A DNA stretch of 64,000 nucleotides from Paraphysomonas bandaiensis (lineage: Eukaryota; Chrysophyceae): the NCBI GenBank assembly GCA_965644295.1, contig CBFFRP010000064.1, positions 124,001 to 188,000 of the forward strand, given 5' to 3'. Under the pieces are notes generated by a model, which did not search any database, was not told where the DNA came from, and worked only from the letters and a program-made list of their open reading frames with translations. This document shows, in pieces, positions 48,322 to 59,267 of this stretch. Positions within the stretch are counted from its first letter, which is position 1. Each line of letters starts with the position of its first letter. A program made the position numbers and the translations under genes.

Positions 48322-51300
48322 CTACACAAACTCACACTTTACTCGACCCACTGCTTTCGAATGCTCTAAAGCAATTTTACACATTGTCTCCCTCTCCTGG
48401 ATTCTCCTCGCAGCATCACGAGTCATTTTTGACATCAGCCTGTCAGAAGTCTTCTTGGAGTATATAACGGGCTTGAAGGTTGCATCACGAAGTTTATCTG
48501 ACTCAAACTTCCGTTGTAAATCTTTTTGGCGAGTCTCCCGAATGTTCCTATCTGAAATGGGTGTTATACGTATTACACATGTGTGCACTACTAATATTTA
48601 CCATTGTATAGCCGCTCATGCCGAGCTGTAGCTGATGCAGAACGACTTCTCAATTTAACACTACGTTTATCCTGATGGAGTGTTGGGACTCCACGACACT
48701 CTGTAACGACTTCTTTATCGAGGGAAGTCAGCTGTTGTGGCTTAGAGCTTCTATCTGGTGCAGTCAGAATCATGTTTAAAGGAGGAGTTAATCCGGACTC
48801 CATCAGTACCTCAAAGCACTCAATGAATTCTTCTAGGGAAAGAAAAGCTGATTGTGTTGACTCAATCACCATGGTGGCAGCTTTGCTGAGTGCCTTGGGT
48901 TTCAATAGCGATGGCTGAGCATGTAAAGTGTCCAAAAGTATTGGCTGAGTGAATCTGATGTGAGACTTCGAGGAGGGTGTTGGAAGCTTCTTAATATCGT
49001 CCAAGTTAATAGTTTCGCTTGGTTTCAGAACACCATTGCCATCCACAAAACTATCATCTACAGACAAGTCTGGATGTAACATCGAACCATTCTCGCTTAG
49101 TGTCGGTTCATGACGAGCGAGGGTTTCCGCACGAAAGAAGTACTCATTTTTACTCCCATCGGCAGAGTCACTTTCGGGACACGCTTGCTCTGATAGTTCT
49201 GTCTTCTTCGGCGTAGTGGCATTTTCAACAGAAACTGGAATAGGAGAACAATCATTGGGAAAGGAACCAGTACAAGAGTTCGTGTCTGGGGGTTGATCTT
49301 CTTGGTGCGCAGGGCAGAGTTCGTAGGAATCTTCACCCGCTTCACGAGACATCCGCCATTCATCACGAGCATCGCCCACATTCCCATTACCAGGGCTGTT
49401 ATTCTTTCGGTCCTTGCTCATCTCCGCCGACATAATGAGAACCATGAATATCTCCTCCAAAGCAGCTCGTCGCTTCCGAGCAGCAATCTTGTTCGACACT
49501 ATGTTGTCACATTTCATATGCTTCTGTTCCTCAATATTTTTCTTCTCATCATGCACTCTCATTTCTTGCCGTTCTTTCTTTCGCTCCTCTCCTTTCCTCA
49601 TACTGTGGCATTAGCATTGTAAGGCAACATACTCAAATCTGGAGATAAGCTTACCGATCAACAAGGTTCTCTATATCACGCTGTGTTAACTTCTTATCAT
49701 GTTCAGGATCCCTGCCCAACAGTCGCAACTGCTCTTTTTCGAATATCTCCTCTTGAATCTCTTTCTGTCGTAGACGATAGTCATACAAACGTTGTGTAAA
49801 CTCCTCCTTGGTTTTCTCGACAGGTCTGAATTTCGCTGGTCCAATATCCGGTACGAAAGATGACCTTGTCAACGATGCACTGGCAGATCTTCTCCTTGGA
49901 CTTGGGATATAGTTTCTTTCCTGAGACCAAAAAGTGTAAGACAAACAAAATGTGTGAAACTTCAATACAGTACCTCATATAGGAGATCATATATATTCTT
50001 TCGTACATTCCTTTCGTCGCTGCTTCCATTACTCTGATGACCCAGTGATTCATCAACTTGATCTCTATCGCTTCCACTAGGCAACGTTGACCGAAACTCC
50101 TGTGGCGTTGAAGGTGGGCTCATATTAGCTGGTGTAACAGTCCCAGTAACTGTTGAAGCAACACCATAAAATCGTTTCTTCCTTCGCTTCTCGGCCAACT
50201 TCGAGCTTTTATCTGATATTTTTGGATGAAAGGCGTTACGCTTAAAGTCTTCTTCCTGAGCATGCAGAGCAATACGACGGCGCTCTTCCTCAGCAAATGC
50301 GCTACTATGAAGTGCATTGAAAACAGTTTGAGGCTTTCCTTTGTAGTAACGAATAGTTTCACATTTGGCATTGAAGTCACGTGTCACTAGCTGAGGCTGA
50401 AAAGTGGGGGTTTCTTCCTTTTGCCTCTCAGCTATGTCCTCCCGAAGGCGATCGCAGTTTCTCCTCTTTGCCTCCAACTTTTCTTTTGTTAAACATAGTT
50501 TTCATATACACAATGACATACCCAGAGTATATCCCTTCGGTACAAGTCCTCCCCAATATTAGTACCAGGAGGGAGGCATTTATGCGACATTCTCGTCACC
50601 TTGGAACGCGCTCTAATAAGTCTGGAAAAGTATTAATACAATCCACAACATAAAAACATAAACACCTTCTCTGTCTTTCCTGCTCTAATTTCTTTTGCTC
50701 CTCAAGACGTTCAAGAAATAGCTGTCGTCTATTTAAATTCGCGCTCGCATCACGATATAGTCTACCAACAAAATTAAAATGATATGCGTCTTACGCGTTG
50801 CATACCTTTCAAAAATATGTTGTCGATGTAGTACTGGGCTAGCGGACCTTGGCCTCTGTTTTTCTGTGGTACTAGCTACAGTAAGGGAATTACGTATCGC
50901 CGATCGTGGCCGTGGAGAGGACAGACTACGTGTAGATTTCTGAGACTGCGGACTCGACATTGCAGAAACCACCGTCGACCACTCTTGTCTGGCGGCATTG
51001 TATGCCTCTTCTGATCTTCTTGAGTATCCTCTAGGAGATCTGCCCCGCGTCCAGCTTTCCACAGGAGGGTATGTGCCGTCGTGCATAGGAGTCGAATCTA
51101 CTTCTGCATCAAGTTTGCGGGTCGCATAAAAAGACTCAGTGTCGTCCTCCGTTTCGGGTGCAACAGATTGATCATCAGACTCCGCATTGACGGAATTTAC
51201 ACGATTCACATCATTGATAGGCTCTTGAGTGCTAGCTTCTCTAACACAGCTCGCATCAATCATCTCTTGTATCTTGGCAGTCAGTGGAAACACCGAAGCA

Positions 51301-52162
51301 GGAGAAAGGTTGTGATGAGATACAAAGGCAGTTGCCACATCATGAGCATTGTCATCTGCACGGAAAACCACGTCGGCAAACTGCGACTCGCTTATTCGTA
51401 CTTTAAGTGACAAAAGATAATTACTGGATGCAGAGGTTGGGGAAGAACGTTTCGACTCCTGGGGAATAAGTTCATTGGGCTTCTCCGGAGTTATATCTTC
51501 TTTAAGACCGTCCATAATCTTCTTCAATTTCGATGCGAAAGGATAATAGGAAGATGCTTCCAATTTGTGTTTTCGCACAAAGGCTGCAGCAAGGGCCTCA
51601 GGTGTATCACCAGCGCGTATAGTGAGATCTTTCTGTTCATTCTCTGATATTGAAACACCTATAGTTGCTAATATCTCCTGTTCATTAAACATTTGACTAT
51701 CAGATACAGACTGTGAGTCCATATCATGTCTAGAGAGGTCTTCCGTCTTTGTTTCATCTCCTGTTCTATAACTATCTGGTCCAGATATCTCACTATGATC
51801 CGTGTTACTTATAGATGACCCTTCATCACTATTCTCACTCATCTGTAGCTTTTTTTTACCTATCAAACACACTGTTATATCAGATGAAACAACGACATTC
51901 ATTCACCTTCTTCCCATAATGAACGTATCCTTACAAGTAATTGTTGATATGATTTACGTGGGAGTTTATATTTATGAATAGTGTCCTCAGCTAATGTTTG
52001 AGGATCACAGTAGCGGCGTATCTTGAGGGGTATACTCTTCCCTTTTGTATCAATATTTAATATTGCAATCACTTCATTCTTTCTTATTTTAGAGTTAGTT
52101 GGGACACTGTCAGTTGGAGGGGATTCATGTGCCTCTGCAATTGCTTCTAGTTCAGCTAACAT
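48322..52162 (-). CDS. 1168-aa protein with three ubiquitin-like-sized repeats and F-x-P coiled-coil motifs
   Basis: Eight exons (51907-52162, 50806-51859, 50666-50761, 50522-50621, 49974-50477, 49655-49920, 48602-49602, 48322-48551) close in phase. Three N-terminal repeats of about 55 aa share a beta-beta-alpha pattern: repeat 1 at about 29-84 (KIRRYCDPQTLAEDTIHKYK), repeat 2 at about 149-202 (TIRAGDTPEALAAAFVRKHK), repeat 3 at about 225-278 (VFRADDNAHDVATAFVSHHN). A charged coiled coil starts LYRDASANLNRRQLFLERL. Later come TPTFQPQL, NAFHPKISDKSSKL and ATFKPVIYSKKTSDRL, a recurring F-x-P-x-hydrophobic-x-x-K/S motif seen, as I recall, in basal-body and ciliary proteins of protists and apicomplexans. 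Function is unknown; a cytoskeletal role is inferred. It is head to head with the phosphatase gene. Confidence 0.78.
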
Positions 52163-52714
52163 CGAGATATATCTTGAATATATTAGAGGGATAAGGATAT
52201 CATGGATATAAGATGTTTCACTCTGGTTGTGTGGTGTTATAATCCCTCCAAGAGTCGCTATTAATAACTGTGTGTATATACATGTAACTCTTAATCGACT
52301 CGGTCATCATAACGAATTGAACGACTATAGAAAACACCCGCTTTTCACAGCACATAGTACAATAATATGGAATATTCAATAAAAACTAAGGGTTTTTGCT
52401 GAAACTTCGTCTAGTAACAACAGAAACACTATGAATATATTCGTTAATTTCACCAAAAATTGATTTAAAAGTGACTGGTATTGACCTTGTACTTTTGGAC
52501 TGTGTACATAGGTACGAATCAGAACTCTAGTATAGAAGAGCTCTGTAGGAATGTACCTATCTACTCTGAAAAAACACTAAATTCTGGTACAAATGGACAA
52601 GCATCCATATGTAATCATACGTAATCTCCATAATGTACCTCACTATTCCCCCTTATCATAACAGTACACTCTCACTTAAAATCCACTCCTCATAACCTGC
52701 AGCAATATCACATA
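52163..52714. promoter_or_regulatory. Head-to-head upstream region of the triple-repeat protein and DUSP genes
   Basis: A 552-bp gap between divergent starts. The 100 bases before 52715 are C/A/T-rich and nearly G-free on the plus strand, matching the leader signature elsewhere. No long ATAC array is present, unlike most other divergent gaps. No gene was found. Confidence 0.45.
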
Positions 52715-53623
52715 ATGGCTGCAATAGATGACCCTCAACCATCACGGATACTCAAACACATCTATCTAGGAGGAAAGCATCACGCTAAGTCCAAATTTCT
52801 CCTCCAACAGCTTAATATAACTCACATTTTAAACTGCACACCATCTCGCAGGTATATATATATATATACCCCTCTCATTGTTAATTAACAATACATTTAT
52901 AGTGTTGATCGTGCAGCTGGATGTTCAAATTATTTTGAAAAAGATAAATTGTTTATATATAAACGCATATCTGTATTTGATAATAGAGGTGAAGATATAT
53001 CTCCTCATCTGATAACTGCATATGACTTTATTGAGCATGCTAAATATCATGGTAATGTTCTTGTTCATTGTCACAGAGGTGTCAGTAGATCTGCTGCTTT
53101 TGTTATAGCCTATCTTATGCGTAAGAATGAGATGACATTGGATGAAGCAATGTCGCATGTGCAGTCATGTAGACCAGTTGTTCAACCGAATGCATCATTT
53201 ATGTCTCAATTGCGACAGTTCGAGTTGAAATTGAAAGCATCCCAAGAAGAACTTCAAGATAGTCCTGGTGATAGCGCTATAGGGGTTGCTGGACCATGCA
53301 TTGGACCGACCAATGCTACTCACCCGCAAATGTCCGGTGGCGCCGTTGAGGGACAGAAAGTTGTCCCATCTATGAATAGTGAGAGTAACAGTTTAGAGGA
53401 TGCTACATCAAAACCCGATGTTGGGGCCACTGACCAGTGTACTGTACCGGTCGGTCCCCCCCCGAGACCAGTATTGGATAGTGCTCAAAGTGAACAGGAA
53501 TTAATCAAGAATGGACATCCCTGTAAGCAGAATAGTGAAAGTTACAACCCTGATTGTACGACAGAGTCTTTTTCTCCGAATAGTAAGCGCATGAAACTGG
53601 ATCATATTGAAAGTATAGCATAA
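52715..53623 (+). CDS. Dual-specificity protein phosphatase
   Basis: Two exons (52715-52851, 52903-53623) close in phase to 285 aa. The catalytic domain spans about 10-160: ILKHIYLGGKHHAKSK, HILNCTPSR, then the P-loop HCHRGVSRSA with nucleophile Cys102 and Arg108, followed by AYLMRKNEMTLDEAMSHVQ and RPVVQPNASFMSQL. The signature is that of MAP-kinase-phosphatase-like DUSPs, which remove phosphate from Ser/Thr and Tyr. There is no rhodanese-like or kinase-interaction domain. The last 120 residues are disordered with a Pro run and a basic end (SKRMKLDH) that may serve as a nuclear localisation signal. The substrate is unknown. Confidence 0.92.
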
Positions 53624-54146
53624 TTTAGCTCTATGTAAATAATATGGTGTTGTTGTTTCCTTTAAATGTACTTTCAGTGAGTAGTTCCAGAATGTTAGTA
53701 CTGTTTAATAATTACATATATACTTTAGTAATAGAGTTCATTTGAACAATTGTACAGGTAAATGGATGTAGTATTTATATAACTTTGTGTAGTGTAACAC
53801 CAATAGATTGTACCAGGGATAGGGAACAATATATTGTATTGCGGTTTAAAAAATCCATCAATACTATTGATGGAACGCTATCTAACAATAGTAGTGCAAT
53901 ATATTGTTCCCTATCCCTGGTTTGTATTATTGACAATTGACTACACAATTTCAAAGTTGTATGCATGTCAGCAAATACTCTAATCTTCCACTACTAGGAA
54001 TGAGTAGCCTTATAAGGTAGTCATATGTTTCCACCACTCCAGTACGACATCGCGTTGTACTATGAACAATGCTTAATTATAGCAAGTGTACATTCATTAC
54101 AAGACACAAAACATCCTAACTAGCATATTACGCAGCTGTACACATA
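53624..54146. other. Tail-to-tail gap containing a small hAT-like MITE
   Basis: Apart from the element at 53806-53927 the gap is AT-rich with no gene seen. Confidence 0.5.
53806..53927. mobile_element. 106-bp hAT-like MITE
   Basis: The element runs from 53814 to 53919. Both ends read CAGGGATAGGGAACAATATA inward, as part of a perfect 23-base terminal inverted repeat. The flanking octamers (GATTGTAC and GTTTGTAT) match at 6 of 8 positions, consistent with an aged 8-bp duplication. The interior holds a small hairpin (TCCATCAAT/ATTGATGGA). It has no coding capacity and different termini from the 595-bp hAT element, so a second hAT subfamily is implied. Confidence 0.75.
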
Positions 54147-55364
54147 TTATAGTTTCGCAAATAAAGATGATTTCAACAGTTTAATCAGTATCATTAAGTG
54201 CGATTTAGGAACAAGGGAGGGGTGAAGTGGATTAAAATCCACGTCTCTTAAGCGCTGCAGGTAGTCTCCAGCCACCACACCGGGTAACATTGTGTAGATA
54301 CACTCTCTGCGTTTGTCGGATGGCAAAGCATCAAACAATTCTCTAAAACAAAAAATTTAAAAAACAAGCACGTAACATCCACACCATAAAACAAAAGAGT
54401 AGTGAACATAACAACAGAATCATAATATATTGGGTCACGATATTCAATGAAAGGAATATCCATTACCTGGCGCGATCAAGGTGTCCAAAAGCCTGACTTG
54501 CCGTATCGAAGACAACCTCCTTGAACGCAGCCCTTTCGACTTCATCGAATAGAGAAGTAGGGTCCGTAGTTGGTTTTTCGCGGCATGAAATGAGGGCATC
54601 ACGGGCGGAGACAGGCCCAGAAGACGGCAAAGATTGTGCTAACAGAGATTCAACAGGTAACCGAATCGATCCCTGAACACTCAAATTGTTAAGTTGAGCT
54701 CTGTGAGAGTAGGAATACTGACCTGAGAGATGTCTACAGCTGTACCCCTTAGAGTACTTACAATTCCAAAGGCCACACCTATATGGCTGGCCATATGCTC
54801 TACAGGGGAGGAGGATGTCGCAGATGGTGATGCAATGCCTTGTGCCTCCATTGTCAGGTAAAGAAGTGAGGAATGAGATCTCTCCACACGGCTTTCTAAA
54901 TCAGACAAAGATTCAGGCTGAGGATTAATCATATCCTGCTGTCTAGCTTCTACAACAGATTCGAGCCATCGTCGCGATATATTTTTCTCTCGAACACAAA
55001 TATCCAATGCACGGACTACAGGATGCTCAACATTCGCCATATCAACTGTTCCATCATACATTTTTGATATCAAATCATTCCACCATTTATATCTCATCTT
55101 AGCAGCAGATATATTCCCACGAACTGATGATTGTATTAATGCAATCTCCACATTATACGCATGTATGACATAAAACTCTGATCTTCCACTACTGGGAGTG
55201 AGTAACCCAATCAGATAATTCTCAAAATCATGTTTTTTTACAATATCCATACAGTATTGTATAGATGCTGCAGTAGAACAGTGACGATAAGAGAGTGTTT
55301 GTATATGAGATGGAGGGAATCTTGTAGAGAGGAAACGTTTGGTAGATATGGATATATATTGCAT
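54147..55364 (-). CDS. NDUFAF6: NDUFAF6-like complex I assembly factor (squalene/phytoene-synthase fold)
   Basis: Three exons (54723-55364, 54467-54672, 54147-54342) close in phase to 347 aa. An N-terminal basic presequence (MQYISISTKRFLSTRFPPSH) points to mitochondria. The body has the trans-isoprenyl-synthase fold: CMDIVKKHDFENYLIGLLTP, FYVIHAYNVEIALI, AKMRYKWWNDLISKMY, HPVVRALDICVRE, and VAFGIVSTLRGTAVD. The Asp-rich catalytic DxxxD motifs of true phytoene synthases are replaced (for example NVEIALI), as in NDUFAF6, which supports assembly of the ND1 module of complex I rather than terpene synthesis. It shares a 544-bp head-to-head region with PreP, another mitochondrial gene. Confidence 0.87.
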
Positions 55365-55908
55365 GTTTTGATTGGATTATATGTTGTGATATGAGGAATA
55401 TGATTGGAGAGATGTGCTTGATATGGAGTTGGCTTGTTGATAGAGGGATTGGTGATATATGGCTGCTGAGAGTGTGTTAAGGCACAGTCATATGTGCGGC
55501 TCGAGTCACATTGTATTCTGTGGAGCTAGAGTACAGTGTATTTTGATATATACGTATGTACAGTAATTGTCATATATTAGTAGACACTGTAGTTCGATAT
55601 ATACGGTGGTATACCTCGATAGTAAACAGATGAGAGTGTAGAGCAGGAGTGTGTGTGCATATATATACATGTAGCGGTGTACGTGTTGTCTGCAGTGTTG
55701 TGTGCTCTCTCCTCTCAGCCACACCTCTCAAAGAATACTGAAAAGAACACTTCAAAGAAGTGATTCCAACAAAGTGAAGTTTGTCTTCGAAACGAAGTGA
55801 AGTCTATCTATAAGAACACTGGCTCGATACTTGAGCATACACTGTACATATGTCTCTTTACTCTTATGTATGGTAGCTATAGGTACACTACTATTCAACC
55901 TCCCAATC
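55365..55908. promoter_or_regulatory. Shared upstream region of NDUFAF6 and PreP
   Basis: A divergent gap of 544 bp. On the plus strand it is G/T-rich next to NDUFAF6 and turns C/A-rich towards PreP. Between 55745 and 55805 there are several AAGTGA and GAAGTGAAGT motifs (ACTTCAAAGAAGTG, AAAGTGAAGTTTG, AACGAAGTGAAGTC). A divergent reading frame continues upstream of 55909, but the mitochondrial presequence begins at 55909. Confidence 0.5.
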
Positions 55909-58900
55909 ATGATGTTATCTTCTATACAGCGTCGTACATACATAACCAAGTCACTATTAACCACCACTAATAGGCATATATCATCCCATCGTACACCAAT
56001 ACTTCATCCAAGCTTTGATATCATTAAATCCTCTTATATCACAGAGTATGACATCAATGCAACTCTTTATAAACACAAACGGACAGGTGGTGAAGTATTA
56101 TCAATAGAATCACAAGATGATAATAAAGTATTTGGAATTACTTTTCGTACCCCTCCAAAGGATTCAACAGGCCTTCCTCACATACTTGAGCATAGGTAAC
56201 AACCCCTTCTACCTCCCTTAACCCTCACAGCTCATTTATATAATCAGTGTGCTCTGTGGAAGCAGAAAATTCACATCAAAAGAACCGTTTGTCGATCTCT
56301 TAAAAGGATCATTACAAACTTTTTTAAATGCTTTTACATATCCGGATCGTACGTGCTATCCTGTAGCCAGTATGAATAAGAAGGACTTCTATAATCTTGT
56401 CGATGTGTATATGGATGCTGTATTTTGTAAGTATTAACTGTATGTAATCCTCATACTAACGTATTATGTATTTTTGTTATGCTCTTTAATAGTCCCAAGA
56501 GCTGCATCTGACCCGCAGGTGTGTGTATATTGTCGTATCCAGCTACTCAGAGTGACTTTTTTTGTAGGTGTTGCAACAGGAGGGTTGGCACCTAGAACTG
56601 GACGATCCGTCACAGCCGTTGCAGTACAAAGGCGTAGTGTTTAACGAAATGAAAGGGGTGTATTCCTCACCAGATGCCCTTATGGGCCGGGCTATTCAAT
56701 CTGCACTTTTTCCCGACAATGCCTATAGTGTGGACTCCGGTGGGGATCCCCGAGCAATCCCACAGCTAACCTTCGAGGAGTTCAAAAAATTTCATGCCAC
56801 ATCGTATCACCCATCCAATGCGAGGACCTTCTTTTACGGGGACGATGACCCGCGCACGAGACTGGATATGGTGGATCAATACTTTAAAGAGTTTACTGCC
56901 ATGCCAGTACAAAGCACTGCTGTAACTCTGCAGCCTAAGAAGCCCCTGTGGAGAGGTATAAAGGACAGATTAAAAGTACCTCACCCAGCTGCAGCACCAG
57001 ATGAAGGCGGGGAAGACCATAGAATTATTACTGTGAATTGGCTATTAAATGATCAGCCTCTCTCATCTAAAGAGAAGCTTACTCTTGCTATTCTTAACCA
57101 CCTGATGTTGGGCACAAGCACAGCTGCCCTTCAGAAAGCTCTTACGGACTCCAGACTCGGGGAGAGTGTTGTTGGTGGCGGTGTGGATGATGACCTAGCC
57201 CAAGCCACATTTAGTGTTGGCATGAGGGGTGTGCGGGAAGATAATGTGGAGGCCGTAGAGGAGCTGGTGCTGAAAACATTAACGGATTTAGCATCCTCTG
57301 GCTTTGAAGAGAGCGCGGTTCGTGCTTCTCTGAACTCTGTGGAGTTTCATCTACGTGAATTCAACACAGGAGGGTTCCCAAAGGGTCTGAGCCTCATGCT
57401 CGGGTGCTTATCGGAGTGGATTTATGATAGAGACCCACTTAATGGGATTCGCTTTGAGGAGCCACTGGCAGAGCTGAAAAAGGATCTGGCGGAGGGCAAA
57501 CCGGTGTTTCAAGATCTGATTCGCCGACTACTTCTACAGAATGAGCACAGAGTGGCAGTAGAGATGGTACCGGACCCATCTCTTGAGCAGGCTCAGTTAG
57601 ATGAAGAAGCTAAAGCGCTAGCCGATATAAAAGCAGGGCTTTCTGAAGAGGAGATTGAGGGCGTGATGCGGGACACGAAATTGTTGCGAGAAGCTCAGGC
57701 AGCCGAAGACTCCCCAGAGGCAAAGGCCACTCTCCCACGCCTTACAGTTGAAGACATTGATCCTCACCCAAAGGAGATTCCCACTGAGAGTCGTGCACTA
57801 TCTTGCGGGTCTACTGTGCTTGAGCACCCTATTTCCTCTAGTGGTATATTATATACGGATATTGGTATTAAATTTACTGGCGTGCCTGAGAAAGACCTGA
57901 ACCTGCTACCATTGTTCACTCGCATGTTGATGGAGACTGGGACAGAATCGATGGACGACGTTGCACTCTCACGACTTATTGGTGCTGAAACCGGTGGTAT
58001 TCGGGCATCGTGGTACTCCGATTTGAAGAGTTCACCGGGACATGTCTGTAATCCTGAAGATGTGCTTTACTACTTCATGATGCGTGGGAAGTGTACCACT
58101 GAAAAAATTCCTATTATGTTCGATATTATGACCGATCTATTATTGAATGCTCAGCTCCACAACAAAAAGCGGGCACTTGATATGTTACTTGAGGCGAAGG
58201 CACGGAGGGTTAACAGTGTTGTCGCTAACGGGCATAGCTTCGCGATGACTCGCCTCTCCTCGCGGTATTCGTTTTTGGGATACATGGCCGAGCACACAAG
58301 CGGTCTGACGTATTTGCGGTCACTGGATGCTTTAATTGATGAAGTGGAAAACGACTGGCCATCAGTTCAGGCTAGGTTAGAAAATATTCGCAACACTATT
58401 TTGAGTACACCGCGAAGTCAGGATGGTGTTGTCATCAACCTGACGGGAGATAGGCCCACACTCGAAAATAGCCGACCTTCGGTAGATGCCTTCGTGAAAA
58501 GTGTGAATGATGCGGCTGTTGGGCTAGAAAATAAAGGGACAGCAAGTCAATCATGTGCCGACCTTGTACGGATATGGAAAGATACCAAAGGCGCCGACAC
58601 CACCGACAGAGAGGGTTTCACCATGACTTCACAAGTTAATTATGTGATCAAGGGAGGTCCTATGCTGCAGCCAGGTCTACTTTGTTTTCTGATATATGCT
58701 GTTAATATGCTGATACAACTCTATTTTGTAGGGGAGCCAGTAAGTGGATCGTTTTCTGTTGTATCCCGGTATTTGTCCAACGGGTACCTTTGGGATCACG
58801 TCAGGGTTATGGGAGGGGCGTACGGGGGATTCGGAAGGTTTTCTGGCCAGAGCGGTCGATTCGTGTTTGCTTCCTACCGCGACCCTAATATACTGAAAAC

Positions 58901-59267
58901 TCTTAACGTTTATGACGATGCTGCAGTGGTTCTTAGTGGTGAAGATGTATCAGCGGATGATATTTTACAGAGCATCATCGGTTGTATTGGTGATCTTGAC
59001 AGTCCTATGTCGGTTGATCAGAAAGGCTTCACTGCCATGGCTAGACACATTTCAGGTGAAACTGCGGAAGAAAGAGCTAAATGGAGGCAAGAAATTCTTG
59101 CGACGTCTGGAGATGACTTCAAACTTTTTGCAGAGAAATTAAAATTGGTAGTTGATAACGGCGGTGTGGTGGTATTTGGTTCAAAAGCTGCTCTTGAAGA
59201 AGCTAACGAGCAAATAGACCCACCTAAACGCTTACGCTTAGCACCTGCGTTTATATCTCACCGGTAA
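55909..59267 (+). CDS. Presequence protease PreP, mitochondrial M16C metallopeptidase
   Basis: Five exons (55909-56195, 56248-56426, 56493-56518, 56568-58674, 58732-59267) close in phase to 1044 aa, normal for PreP (yeast Cym1, human PITRM1). The start is one of two adjacent Met codons before a basic presequence (LSSIQRRTYITKSLLTTT). The inverted zinc motif is His91-Ile-Leu-Glu94-His95 (HILEHSVLCGS), followed by the characteristic KEPFVDLLKGSLQTFLNAFT and TYPDRTCYPVAS. The C-terminal half has LWDHVRVMGGAYGGF. PreP degrades freed targeting peptides in the matrix. Exon 3 is only 26 nt. The last intron (58675-58731, 57 nt) is in frame and stop-free. An upstream in-frame ATG at 55831 would add a hydrophobic stretch and is less likely. 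Confidence 0.94.

Noticed and set aside
55831-55908. An earlier in-frame ATG for PreP.
   Set aside because: It would place a hydrophobic stretch before the basic mitochondrial presequence, which begins at 55909; PreP is a matrix enzyme.
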